Below, piece after piece: positions 17,861 to 26,903 of a DNA stretch of 34,611 nt. Where the stretch lies: positions 1 to 34,611 of the forward strand of contig DVIU01000111.1 of assembly GCA_018711035.1 (NCBI GenBank), written 5' to 3'. The notes below the pieces were generated by a model, which searched no databases, was not told the DNA's origin, and saw only the letters and a program-made list of their open reading frames with translations. The position numbers and the translations under genes are program-made. The first letter of the stretch is position 1; each line of letters starts with the position of its first letter. This DNA is from Candidatus Scatousia excrementigallinarum. Its GTDB lineage: Bacteria > Cyanobacteriota > Vampirovibrionia > Gastranaerophilales > Gastranaerophilaceae.

Positions 17861-18523
17861 ATGCCGTCAGAATTATTAAAAGAACAATCACGCTGTATAG
17901 CTCATGAAATAAGAAATCAGGTTTCAATTTGCGATGTTTACTGTGAAATAATAAAAAAACATATGAACAAAGACGGCATCAAAAATGAATCCATTGACAA
18001 TGCTCTCGACTGCATCCAAAAAGCAGTTAAAATGATTAACAATTCACTTATTGATTTAAAATCTCTTGATAACATTAAACCTTCAGTATGCAGTATAAAT
18101 GATTTAATAGAACAGAGCATTAATTTAGGAAAGGTTTACATCTCAGATAAACAAATCACTATAACACCTAACCTGAAATCTGATGTTCAAATTTATGCTG
18201 ACGAGAATAAGTTTTTAGCATGCATGATAAATTTAATAAAAAATGCTATAGAAGCAATAGATTCAAAAGGCGAAATTATAATAACCTCCGATATTGATAG
18301 AGAATATGCAGTTATAAGGGTTTCAAACACCGGTAAGCCAATATCGCCATCTTCACAAAAAGAGCTTTTTAATGAAGGATTTACAACAAAAAAAACAGGA
18401 AGCGGCCTCGGGTTATATATTTGTAAAACCAATCTCCATTTACAAAATGCTGAACTTTCGCTTGTGCAATCTACAGGTAAAAAGACAGAATTTGAAATAA
18501 AAGTTCCGCTGATTGGAAAATAG
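17861..18523 (+). CDS. Soluble sensor histidine kinase (dimerisation + HATPase_c only)
   Basis: IAHEIRNQVSI H-box, NLIKNAIEAI N-box, GLGLYICK G2 box; no TM or recognisable sensor domain in 220 aa. Confidence 0.85.
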   Translation: MPSELLKEQSRCIAHEIRNQVSICDVYCEIIKKHMNKDGIKNESIDNALDCIQKAVKMINNSLIDLKSLDNIKPSVCSINDLIEQSINLGKVYISDKQITITPNLKSDVQIYADENKFLACMINLIKNAIEAIDSKGEIIITSDIDREYAVIRVSNTGKPISPSSQKELFNEGFTTKKTGSGLGLYICKTNLHLQNAELSLVQSTGKKTEFEIKVPLIGK

Positions 18524-18566
18524 CAAAAAATATTTTTTAAGAATTTTATAATAGACGGAGAAATAT

Positions 18567-19922
18567 ATGATATTACCCGTCAAAAATTCGATAAATAACA
18601 ACTCTTTCTGCGGCAAAACCCATATTCTGCCAAGACACTCCAGACAGACTCTTGAATCTATTTTAAGCGGATACAAACAACTCCGCTCATCGCTGGATAC
18701 ATTGCCCCAGAATGAATTAAAAAAATACAATATTGAATTATCACGGAGTATACAGATAAAAAATCCGGATTCTACTGCCTCCATAACATTTAAGGAACCT
18801 TACGGAGCAATAATTACAAGGACAGAAGCACAGGGAAAATCAGAATCGTATTCATTTAAAAACTTTGAATTCTGTGAAACATCAGAAAAAACTGTGTTTA
18901 ATGAAGAACTGCTGCAAAACTTACTGAGCCGGATTGACGAGCACATTTGCAGGCTAAGACAGGGGCTTTCTGTATTTAAAGCAGGGGCATTACAAACTGA
19001 AACGACACTTCAGCTTGAAAAAATTCCTGAAATAAACAATAAAATAAATAATATTTTAAAAGCCAAAACAAGGTACGCTTCCGATAAACTTAAAGACGGA
19101 TTTGAAAACTATTACAGACTCTCAGGTCAATCAGTTCTAGTGTTTAAAGACAAAGATTTAAAGATAAGCTGTGCTGAATTAATTAATAAACAGCATGGAA
19201 AATTTTTAAGATTAATAGTCTGGGATAAAAATAATGAAATAAAAGATGCCTTTTTAATACATGGCAATAAATTAGTAAAAAATTATAATCCTAAGTTCTA
19301 TTCTGTAATACCAGATAACCTGCTTTATTACAACAGACAGGAAATTCCGGACAAAGAAAAAATACTTAATACTTATCTGGAGAGTTACAGTACAAATCAG
19401 GCAAAATTTTTGACTTTTATAACATCTGCACAACGCCAGGGAAAATTAAGTTCGGAAATTTTCAAACAGTTAATAAATCTGAAAAAATTATATGATGAAA
19501 CAAATATGCTTTTTTCAAAAATTCCTGTAAGAAAACAGGCAGAAGCAAAAAAGACCTTTTCATTTTTTGATAAAACATCCTGCCGCGGCAGATTAAGGTT
19601 TAACAAAGTAACCACTGACGGAGACAGTATTAGTTATTACCCTGTTCTGGAACGAATTTATCCAGAGTGCATAAGACTTGAGATTACCGATAGAGATAAA
19701 CATATTACAAACGCCTTTTTGATACATAAAAATGAATATATTGTAAAGAATTACACACCTGAATTTCAAAGCCAAATCCCTAAAAAAATGGAATATATGA
19801 ATGAAGCACAAATACAGGAGGCATTACCGGTTCTTGAATTTTATTTACCAGTATTGTATAAAAACATGATTCTATTTAAAACGTTTGTAGAAATGTACTG
19901 TAAAAAACTGCATATTTTATAG
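18567..19922 (+). CDS. Protein of unknown function with an internal duplication
   Basis: 451 aa; DAFLIHGN-KLVKNYNPKFYSVIPDNLLYYNRQEI repeats as NAFLIHKNEYIVKNYTPEFQSQIPKKMEYMNEAQI. Confidence 0.8.
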   Translation: MILPVKNSINNNSFCGKTHILPRHSRQTLESILSGYKQLRSSLDTLPQNELKKYNIELSRSIQIKNPDSTASITFKEPYGAIITRTEAQGKSESYSFKNFEFCETSEKTVFNEELLQNLLSRIDEHICRLRQGLSVFKAGALQTETTLQLEKIPEINNKINNILKAKTRYASDKLKDGFENYYRLSGQSVLVFKDKDLKISCAELINKQHGKFLRLIVWDKNNEIKDAFLIHGNKLVKNYNPKFYSVIPDNLLYYNRQEIPDKEKILNTYLESYSTNQAKFLTFITSAQRQGKLSSEIFKQLINLKKLYDETNMLFSKIPVRKQAEAKKTFSFFDKTSCRGRLRFNKVTTDGDSISYYPVLERIYPECIRLEITDRDKHITNAFLIHKNEYIVKNYTPEFQSQIPKKMEYMNEAQIQEALPVLEFYLPVLYKNMILFKTFVEMYCKKLHIL

Positions 19923-19924
19923 AT

Positions 19925-19954
19925 AAAAAGACCGCTTAAAAAAAGCGGTCTTTT
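19925..19954. terminator. Bidirectional Rho-independent terminator
   Basis: AAAAGACCGCTT ... AAGCGGTCTTTT between convergent genes. Confidence 0.85.
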
Positions 19955-19964
19955 GAGATAAAGC

Positions 19965-20576
19965 CTATTTAGCTTCGTCATTATGAGGAGCTGGCGGTGG
20001 AGGCGGGAAATCCGGTCTGTCACCATCTGCCGGAGGAGGCCCGAATGGAGGTCTCATAGAATTTCCATGGTGTTTTTTAAATTCTTTTTCAAATCTTTTA
20101 CGACCTTCTTCTTTCATTTTCTTCAATTCTTTTAACTGTTTTTTAGTAAGAATTGATTCAAACTCCTGCATATTTTTCATACGAAGTTCATGAGCCTGTT
20201 TTTTTAATTCTCTTATTTCAGCTTTAAGTTTATCAATTTTTTCCTGCTGCATTTGAGGAGCTATTCTTGAAAGTTTAACAGTCTCAATTTCCTGACGTTT
20301 TGCTTTAATTGCTTCCATAACAGGTTTCATTTCTTCATGACCTTTCATTCTAATTTCTTTAGCTTTAGCTTTTTGTTCGTCAGTAAGTTTAAGACGTTTT
20401 TCAAATTCTGCTTTTTTACAATCCGGTTTTCTAGGTGGTCTGTGCATCTCCGGCGGAGCAGGTCTTTCAACGCTCTGAGCAGGTTTTACAACTTCAGCAG
20501 GCTGAGTTTCTGCGGCAAAGCATTGTGTTGAAACGGCAAATGCCAGCAAACTTGCTAAAATTAAAGTTTTTTTCAT
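19965..20576 (-). CDS. Spy/CpxP-family (LTXXQ) periplasmic protein
   Basis: Signal peptide MKKTLILASLLAFAVSTQCFA; two LTxxQ motifs (LTDEQKAKAKEIRMKG, LTKKQLKELKKMKEEG); Pro/His-rich tail. Confidence 0.8.
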   Translation of the reverse strand: MKKTLILASLLAFAVSTQCFAAETQPAEVVKPAQSVERPAPPEMHRPPRKPDCKKAEFEKRLKLTDEQKAKAKEIRMKGHEEMKPVMEAIKAKRQEIETVKLSRIAPQMQQEKIDKLKAEIRELKKQAHELRMKNMQEFESILTKKQLKELKKMKEEGRKRFEKEFKKHHGNSMRPPFGPPPADGDRPDFPPPPPAPHNDEAK

Positions 20577-20615
20577 AAGAGTGTTTCCTTTCTTCTTGAT
20601 TACGCCTTAACGGCA

Positions 20616-21113
20616 TTATAATAAATCATGTAATTGTTCTGCCAGTTCCTTTTTAGCATTATAAATTCTTGATTTAACGGTACCTACAGGACATTTTAAC
20701 TTTTTGGAGCATTTTTCATAAGTATAACCGTAGATTTCCGTATATATTATTACTTCTTTGAACTTAGGTTTAAGTTGGTTTATAGCCTCCATAATTCTTT
20801 TTTTTCTGTCTGTACTGATTAACCTGAGTTCAGGAGAAGCCTTTGAGTCTTTTAAATTATCAAATGTACTATCATCTTCGACAGTTAATTGTTCATGTTT
20901 TCTGACAGAAGATTTCAGATAGTCCCTTGTTACATTTTTCGCAATAGTATTTACCCAGCTTTTGAAACAGCCTTTTTCTTTATATTTATCTGAATTTTTC
21001 CAAACTTTAAGATAAACTTCCTGTTCTAAATCTTCGTTATCTTCACCTGCAATAATTCTGATAATATTTTTTACATTAGCTCTGTTCTTCTTAATAATCT
21101 CGTTAAAATTCAT
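20616..21113 (-). CDS. ECF-type RNA polymerase sigma factor
   Basis: Sigma region 2 (DLEQEVYLKVWKNSDKYKEKGCFKSWVNTIAKNVTRDYLK) and region 4 (EVIIYTEIYGYTYEKCSKKLKCPVGTVKSRIYNAKKEL). Confidence 0.93.
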   Translation of the reverse strand: MNFNEIIKKNRANVKNIIRIIAGEDNEDLEQEVYLKVWKNSDKYKEKGCFKSWVNTIAKNVTRDYLKSSVRKHEQLTVEDDSTFDNLKDSKASPELRLISTDRKKRIMEAINQLKPKFKEVIIYTEIYGYTYEKCSKKLKCPVGTVKSRIYNAKKELAEQLHDLL

Positions 21114-21466
21114 TCATCCACCATGATTAGCCCGTAAGAATCAACCGGGAAACCGTAATCTTCTATACTGAGAACCTGACCGTATCTTATAGTATCAGAG
21201 ATGTCGGTATTCAAATTGATAACCCCGAGTGTAACCCCGCTGAGTAATATTGCAAAAGCAGCACAAGCCACTTTTAATTTTGCCGCAAATTTACGACGCT
21301 TCAAAATTTCCGGTTTTACCTCCTTTATTAATTCGGAAACCTTATCCATTTTAGCCTGCTCTATTCTGCAATCTTCACATGTTAAAATATGTTCTTTCAA
21401 TGTTTCTTCATCTGAAAATGTAAATAAGGCCTCGTATTTAGTACATTTTTTTCTCATGTTTTTCAA
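21110..21466 (-). CDS. Anti-sigma factor, putative zinc-finger (ZAS-like) membrane protein
   Basis: C..(H)xxxCxxC motif in CTKYEALFTFSDEETLKEHILTCEDC, one TM (LKVACAAFAILLSGVTLGVI), 4-nt overlap with the ECF sigma gene. Confidence 0.8.
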   Translation of the reverse strand: MKNMRKKCTKYEALFTFSDEETLKEHILTCEDCRIEQAKMDKVSELIKEVKPEILKRRKFAAKLKVACAAFAILLSGVTLGVINLNTDISDTIRYGQVLSIEDYGFPVDSYGLIMVDE

Positions 21467-21481
21467 CCTCTATATCATTAT

Positions 21482-21505
21482 AACGAATTTCAAAAAAATT
21501 TGTTC
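21482..21505 (-). promoter_or_regulatory. Candidate ECF-type promoter upstream of the anti-sigma/sigma operon
   Basis: Minus strand: GAAC-AAATTTTTTTGAAATT-CGTT, i.e. AAC...CGT-type spacing (16 nt between GAAC and CGTT). Confidence 0.4.
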
Positions 21506-21591
21506 ATTTTTCTTTATGAAATGTTGAAAAAAAATTTTTTTGGTTTTAATATATGCAGGTCGAAATATAAATATTTAAATAACCGGACAAA

Positions 21592-22212
21592 ATGGGATTT
21601 CAAAATTTTTTAAGAAATGTATGCTCCAAATTGGGGGAAAATAACAAACCTACTTATGCAGTAGTAGCGATTGCCGCCGTAAAGGGTATCTGCCGTCCTA
21701 CTTTCACGATGATGGATAAGACAGAAAAACCTGAAACGAAAAAGTACACAGCATTAAGAGAAGGTTTAACCGAACTTATTGCAATACCTGTGTATCTAGC
21801 ATGCGGTTATCTCGCCGGGAAATGCTCGCCACTCTTTACAAAAAATGTCACTAAAGAAGATTTCCTTAATAATAAGGTTAAACAGGATATTGCTAACGGA
21901 ATAAATAACGACAAAATCACCAGTGCGGTTAAATCCGCTGAAAAACAGCTTGAAAAATATAAAATGAGAGCTACAAATAATTTAAGATTTATAGGGGTGT
22001 GTGCAGCAGCACTTGTTGCCATTCCTGCATTATGCTCGGTAACAATAAAACCTGTTATGTCAAAAATATTAAAAATACCATCAGAAACCCCTAAACCGGA
22101 ACAAAAAACAACATCTGCCGATATAAGACCGGTTTATAACAATAAACCTGCTGTTAAACTCAAATCTTATATTGCAGCTCCGCAAACAGGAATGAAAGTA
22201 GGTGGCGTATGA
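21592..22212 (+). CDS. Uncharacterised membrane protein (family member 1)
   Basis: 206 aa; AAVKGICRPTFTMMDKTEKPETKKYTALREGLTELIAIPVYL; a second TM near the C-terminus. ATGA overlap with the next gene. Confidence 0.75.
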   Translation: MGFQNFLRNVCSKLGENNKPTYAVVAIAAVKGICRPTFTMMDKTEKPETKKYTALREGLTELIAIPVYLACGYLAGKCSPLFTKNVTKEDFLNNKVKQDIANGINNDKITSAVKSAEKQLEKYKMRATNNLRFIGVCAAALVAIPALCSVTIKPVMSKILKIPSETPKPEQKTTSADIRPVYNNKPAVKLKSYIAAPQTGMKVGGV

Positions 22213-22841
22213 TAGGTCCGCTCACAGGTGCTCTTACAAACTCAGGATTAACTAATCTTGTTCAAAGTACAAGTTCTTCTGTCACAACAGAAACAGTTTT
22301 AAAAGCTATAGGCAGACCGGGATTTATACTTATAGACAATAATATATCACCTGATACAAAAAAATATGCCGCAGCAAAAGAGTTTTTATATCAGGCAACC
22401 TGCCTTCTGGTATACATGGCTCTAGTAGTACCGGTATTTAGAAAAGGAGCATTTAAATACGCTAAAAATCACCTGTTTAAAGACATGCCCGAAGCTGGAT
22501 TCAATAAGTTTAAAGATTTAAAAACATATGACTTATATCGAAAGCTCTCCGATAAATCTATTGAAGACAGACAGCATATTCTTAATATCAACAAACTTCA
22601 AGACAGATTTACACCAGAGATAAGGAATGAATTATTAACAAAAGATGAGCCGGATTCATTCTCTAAAATTAAAGGCAGTATTGAAACAGGTTCATTACTG
22701 GGTTCTGTGCTGGGATTAGCAATTCTTGCGCCTCAGGTAAGTCATGCTTTCATTCACCCGGCATTACGACTTATCGGTATGGAAGAAAAAAAGCCTAAGG
22801 AACAGCCGGCAGAGCAGAAGAAATTAGACAAAGCCGTTTAA
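22209..22841 (+). CDS. Uncharacterised membrane protein (family member 2)
   Basis: 210 aa; VLKAIGRPGFILIDNNISPDTKKYAAAKEFLYQATCLLVYM aligns with the neighbouring protein; C-terminal TM and charged tail. Confidence 0.75.
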   Translation: MIGPLTGALTNSGLTNLVQSTSSSVTTETVLKAIGRPGFILIDNNISPDTKKYAAAKEFLYQATCLLVYMALVVPVFRKGAFKYAKNHLFKDMPEAGFNKFKDLKTYDLYRKLSDKSIEDRQHILNINKLQDRFTPEIRNELLTKDEPDSFSKIKGSIETGSLLGSVLGLAILAPQVSHAFIHPALRLIGMEEKKPKEQPAEQKKLDKAV

Positions 22842-24125
22842 AGCTTCAATAGCGCGTTTTACAATATATTCAGCCTTTAATTTTTTATTTTTACGTTCTT
22901 TTTTCGGTAATTCCACAGGCGGAACAATTCCCCAATTTGAATTAATAGGCTGGAATTTTTCATGCTCCGGATTAGAAATATAGCGGGTCAATGCACCGAG
23001 CATTGTCTCTTGAGGAAGCTGCAAGAGTCCTTCACCGTATAAATATCTTGACATATTTATACCGGCAAGCAGACCTGATGCAATAGATTCTGTATAACCT
23101 TCCGTTCCGGTAATTTGTCCGGCAAAGAAAAGGTCTTTGCGCTTACGTGTTTGTAAAGAGGCATTTAAAAGTTTAGGCGAATTTATAAAAGTATTCCTAT
23201 GCATTACGCCGTATCTAACGATATTTACATTTTCAAGCCCCGGAATAGATTGAAGCAATTCTTTTTGAGCACCCCATTTTAAGTTAGTTTGAAATCCGAC
23301 CAGATTAAAGAGAGTTTTTGCGGAATTATCCTGCCTTAATTGAACCACCGCATAATTTTCCACGCCTGTACGCTTATCAACCAGTCCGACCGGTTTCATA
23401 GGGCCGAAACGCAGGGTATCTACACCGCGAGAAGCCAGAACTTCAATAGGCAGACAGCTTTCAAAAAATTTTGCATTCTTTTCAAATTCTTTTAACTCTA
23501 TCTTAGGTGCATTTATTAATATATTATAAAACTTTTCATACTGTTCCTTATTCATAGGACAATTAATATACGAAGCCTCCCCTTTATCATACCTGCTTGC
23601 CCAGAAAGCTTTATCAAAATCGATACTGTCTTTTTCTACAATAGGAGCTATAGCATCAAAAAAGTATAAATGCTCACTTTCCGTAAATTCTCTTATAGAT
23701 TCGGCGAGGAAATCAGAAGTCAAAGGGCCTGATGCAATAATAACATTCCCCTCAGGAATTTCCGCTACTTCCTCCTTAATAACTTCAATATTAGGTTCCG
23801 CCTTTATTTTATCAGTGACAGTTTGTGAAAAAAGCTCTCTGTCTATAGCTAGTGCATTGCCTGCCGGAACAGAACAATCTCTTGCAATTTTTATCAACTC
23901 ACCGCCAAGCAGTTCCATCTCTTTTTTTAGCAGTCCTGAAGCATTTGTACAATCAGCCGCTCCAAGACTGTTTGAGCAGACGAATTCCGCAAAATTATCT
24001 GTTTTATGCGCGCCTGTTGATTTAACAGGACGCATTTCGTATAATTTAACTTTTATTCCTCTTTTTGCAAGCTGTAAAGCGGCTTCACTTCCCGCCAGCC
24101 CTGCACCGATTACTTTAACTTCCAT
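22824..24125 (-). CDS. trmFO: Methylenetetrahydrofolate--tRNA-(uracil-5-)-methyltransferase
   Basis: VIGAGLAGSEAALQLAKRGIKVKLYEMRPVKSTGAHKTDNFAEFVCSNSLGA, CPMNKEQYEKFYNIL, FFAGQITGTEGYTESIASGLLAGIN. Confidence 0.97.
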   Translation of the reverse strand: MEVKVIGAGLAGSEAALQLAKRGIKVKLYEMRPVKSTGAHKTDNFAEFVCSNSLGAADCTNASGLLKKEMELLGGELIKIARDCSVPAGNALAIDRELFSQTVTDKIKAEPNIEVIKEEVAEIPEGNVIIASGPLTSDFLAESIREFTESEHLYFFDAIAPIVEKDSIDFDKAFWASRYDKGEASYINCPMNKEQYEKFYNILINAPKIELKEFEKNAKFFESCLPIEVLASRGVDTLRFGPMKPVGLVDKRTGVENYAVVQLRQDNSAKTLFNLVGFQTNLKWGAQKELLQSIPGLENVNIVRYGVMHRNTFINSPKLLNASLQTRKRKDLFFAGQITGTEGYTESIASGLLAGINMSRYLYGEGLLQLPQETMLGALTRYISNPEHEKFQPINSNWGIVPPVELPKKERKNKKLKAEYIVKRAIEALNGFV

Positions 24126-24238
24126 AAGTTGAGTTTAAAATAGAAAATATTTTATGTCAATTTTATATATAGTTTTTATTTAAAAATACGATTTATTGCG
24201 GGTTTTGTAAACTTATTGTTATATTTGTAGTAAATCAC

Positions 24239-24267
24239 TTGCAAAATTACTACATATTAAGTATAAT
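24239..24267 (+). promoter_or_regulatory. Sigma70-type promoter
   Basis: TTGCAA - 17 nt - TATAAT, 127 nt upstream of the next ATG. Confidence 0.5.
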
Positions 24268-24393
24268 AATTACACTTATTCAAGCCGAGTTTTGTTAATT
24301 ATTTTAAACAAACCCCTTAAATATGGCAATAAGTAGCAATTAATAGTTTTTATTAAATATGTGTAGATAGTTATAAAAAGTTAAAGTAGGGAT

Positions 24394-26517
24394 ATGGTAG
24401 TAAAAGCAGTAAATACACCGGTAAGTGATAATGCACGTCTGAAACGTCAGGAAAATAACAATAATAACAACAGTAAGCCTCGTAATAATCAAAATTATTC
24501 GCCAGCATTTAAAGGTAGCAACCCTGTTGTTATGCTTATGGATGCAATTGACAGAGGGGGATTTGCAGCATCATTTATCGCGCAAGATGGCATAGGTATG
24601 GTTGCCCCGCGTATTTATGAAGGCCTAAACCGTGGTAGAAAAGTTGACGAAAACGGTAAAAAACATGGCCCGCTTAACTGGGAGTTTGCCCGTAAAGAAG
24701 GTGTTCGAGAAATTCTGAGCGGCCCGAGTGCGTTTATTATTCCTGCTATTATGCTCCATTTTATCACCAAACATTCAGGTACAGCCAACAATGTATCTAT
24801 TGATACAATAAAAGGTCTGGGCCAAATGTTTGAAAAATACGCAACAGACAACAGAAATACTCTTTCTGATGTCGTAAAAACAAAAAAAGAATTTTATGAA
24901 CAGGTATTCACCAATATTTTAACTGAAACAACCACAATTAAAGAAGGTGAAAAAATAACAAAGCCCCTGACTGATGCAAAAATTGCTGAAAAAGCCCGGG
25001 AATTTACAGACAGGGTAATAGAAATTGAGAATGCCAAATCAAAAGGGTTTTTCAAAAAATTACTGGACATTAAAGTCGAAGGATCTGCAGAAGATCTTAC
25101 ACAAAGTCTTACTGAAGACTTCATGATGATAAAAAAAGAAAATCTCTCCCCGTCAGTTAATGAAATGCTGGCTCAGTTGAAAGTGGAAGGCCGTCAGGAA
25201 CCTGTAACAGAACCTTTCACAAAAATGCTTAAATCTATGAAACATTACACGGACGATGCGATTGAGTCCGTGAATAACAAACTTGCAAAAGACGGAACAA
25301 CTGATGTTGCCGATTTCTTAAAAACACACACCTCCAGACGTATCGGTTCGAGATTTACGACAATTATGTCAATGTTTCTTGCGGTTGTAGGGTTCTATAC
25401 AATTATTCCAAAACTCTATAACCTTGGCTTAAAAGGTAACCCTGCTTTGAAAGAGCAAGATGAAACGAATGCCACAGCAAAATCTGATACTCAGAAAGCC
25501 GATGATTCAGCTCAGGATAAGAAAAAAAATGGTAAAGATATTCCTTTCCAGGGTGCCGGTGTACAAAAAGTTATGGCTAAAACCGGCGACACGGTTATGA
25601 ATACAGGCTGGCTCAAAAAATTCGCCGATAAATTTGACTTTGACGGCCCATCAATGTCAGTCACAGCTATGCTAACTTTATTGTTCGGATTCTGTCTGCC
25701 TCCAAGATACATCAACGGACAGGATAAATACGACAAAAAAGAAATTCTTGTTCGTGATATAACAAGCTTCGCTGCTATTCTTTTCGGTGCCAAAGCCCTG
25801 TCAAGAGCATGCTCCGTAGCCTTCTCAAAACTCTCCGGACTTGCTCTGAATACCAAACCTGCCGACCATACCAAATCATTCCTGCATAAAGTCAAAAACT
25901 ACTTTACAGCAGGCGGCGGAGTTCATGTATTATCCAGTGAAGAAATTATTTCTAAATACACAAATATTGATAAATACAAAGGCGGTATAACCGGATTCTT
26001 TGAATTTATTGAACAAAACGGCGGAAACATTAAAAAATTGCTCAGCCTTGACAAAAACGTAAAAACAAATGCCGAAGCAATTATCGGTGAACCTTTAGAA
26101 AAGGCCTCAATAACAAAAATTAAAACCGCATTCCAAAATGTTGCAAAAGACAATACATCACTTGAAAATATTCATAAAGAATTCAGAAATGTCAAAGGCA
26201 ACAAGTATATAAATTACGCAAAAACAATGAACAGCACATTTGGAGCATTATCAACACTTGCACTTGTTCCGTTATTTATGATGTGGCTTGCTAGATACTG
26301 CGACAGAATGACAAAAAATGACAGAGCTAAAGATAAAATTGCTCAAACAACACCGCAGCAACAGCAGCAGCCCTCAGAACCAACTCAAAAACCTGAAATA
26401 AAAACTTCAGAACAACCAAATATGCAGACAACCACAGGCCCGTCACCGACTGTTTCTATTAATACAGCTGCCACTCAGGCTAAAAAACCAACAATGGAAG
26501 GCTTTTTACAAAAATAA
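24394..26517 (+). CDS. Large uncharacterised membrane protein (candidate family member 3)
   Basis: 707 aa; N-terminal NYSPAFKGSNPVVMLMDAIDRGGFAASFIAQDGIGMVAPRIYEGLNRG..., several hydrophobic segments, Q/P-rich C-terminal tail. Confidence 0.85.
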   Translation: MVVKAVNTPVSDNARLKRQENNNNNNSKPRNNQNYSPAFKGSNPVVMLMDAIDRGGFAASFIAQDGIGMVAPRIYEGLNRGRKVDENGKKHGPLNWEFARKEGVREILSGPSAFIIPAIMLHFITKHSGTANNVSIDTIKGLGQMFEKYATDNRNTLSDVVKTKKEFYEQVFTNILTETTTIKEGEKITKPLTDAKIAEKAREFTDRVIEIENAKSKGFFKKLLDIKVEGSAEDLTQSLTEDFMMIKKENLSPSVNEMLAQLKVEGRQEPVTEPFTKMLKSMKHYTDDAIESVNNKLAKDGTTDVADFLKTHTSRRIGSRFTTIMSMFLAVVGFYTIIPKLYNLGLKGNPALKEQDETNATAKSDTQKADDSAQDKKKNGKDIPFQGAGVQKVMAKTGDTVMNTGWLKKFADKFDFDGPSMSVTAMLTLLFGFCLPPRYINGQDKYDKKEILVRDITSFAAILFGAKALSRACSVAFSKLSGLALNTKPADHTKSFLHKVKNYFTAGGGVHVLSSEEIISKYTNIDKYKGGITGFFEFIEQNGGNIKKLLSLDKNVKTNAEAIIGEPLEKASITKIKTAFQNVAKDNTSLENIHKEFRNVKGNKYINYAKTMNSTFGALSTLALVPLFMMWLARYCDRMTKNDRAKDKIAQTTPQQQQQPSEPTQKPEIKTSEQPNMQTTTGPSPTVSINTAATQAKKPTMEGFLQK

Positions 26518-26532
26518 TAACTATCACACAAT

Positions 26533-26576
26533 AAACAGGGAGCCGGTGAGTTAAAACTCACCGGCTCCCTGTTTTA
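26533..26576. terminator. Bidirectional Rho-independent terminator with 20-bp stem
   Basis: AAACAGGGAGCCGGTGAGTT / AACTCACCGGCTCCCTGTTT perfect inverted repeat, flanked by A- and T-rich sequence between convergent genes. Confidence 0.9.
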
Positions 26577-26581
26577 AAAAT

Positions 26582-26788
26582 TTATTTGTTTTCAATTAAA
26601 GCATTAATATCAGCCACCATAGCATCAGGGTCAAAACCATGAACTCTGGCTCCTGCTTCAAGATTTTCAAATCTTGCAGCTGCACATCCTATACAGCCCA
26701 ATCCGTACTTCTGAAACACTTCAATGCTTTCAGGATAAGCTTGTACGATATCCATAATATTCATTTCTTTTGTCACTTTTTCAGCCAT
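26582..26788 (-). CDS. DUF1858 domain protein (redox/disulphide-type small protein)
   Basis: NIMDIVQAYPESIEVFQKYGLGCIGCAAARFENLEAGARVHGFDPDAMVADINALI. Confidence 0.88.
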   Translation of the reverse strand: MAEKVTKEMNIMDIVQAYPESIEVFQKYGLGCIGCAAARFENLEAGARVHGFDPDAMVADINALIENK

Positions 26789-26903
26789 AATATTATCTCC
26801 TTTTAATTTAGCCGGTACTGATAGACATTTTAATCAGCACTTTTTGTTGACTTTTTACACTATATCATTAAATAAATTATACACTAAAAAGAAGGATGTG
26901 TAT

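Noticed and set aside
25512-26153. Minus-strand ORFs 25512-25895 and 25923-26153
   Set aside because: Antisense shadow ORFs of the 707-aa membrane protein.
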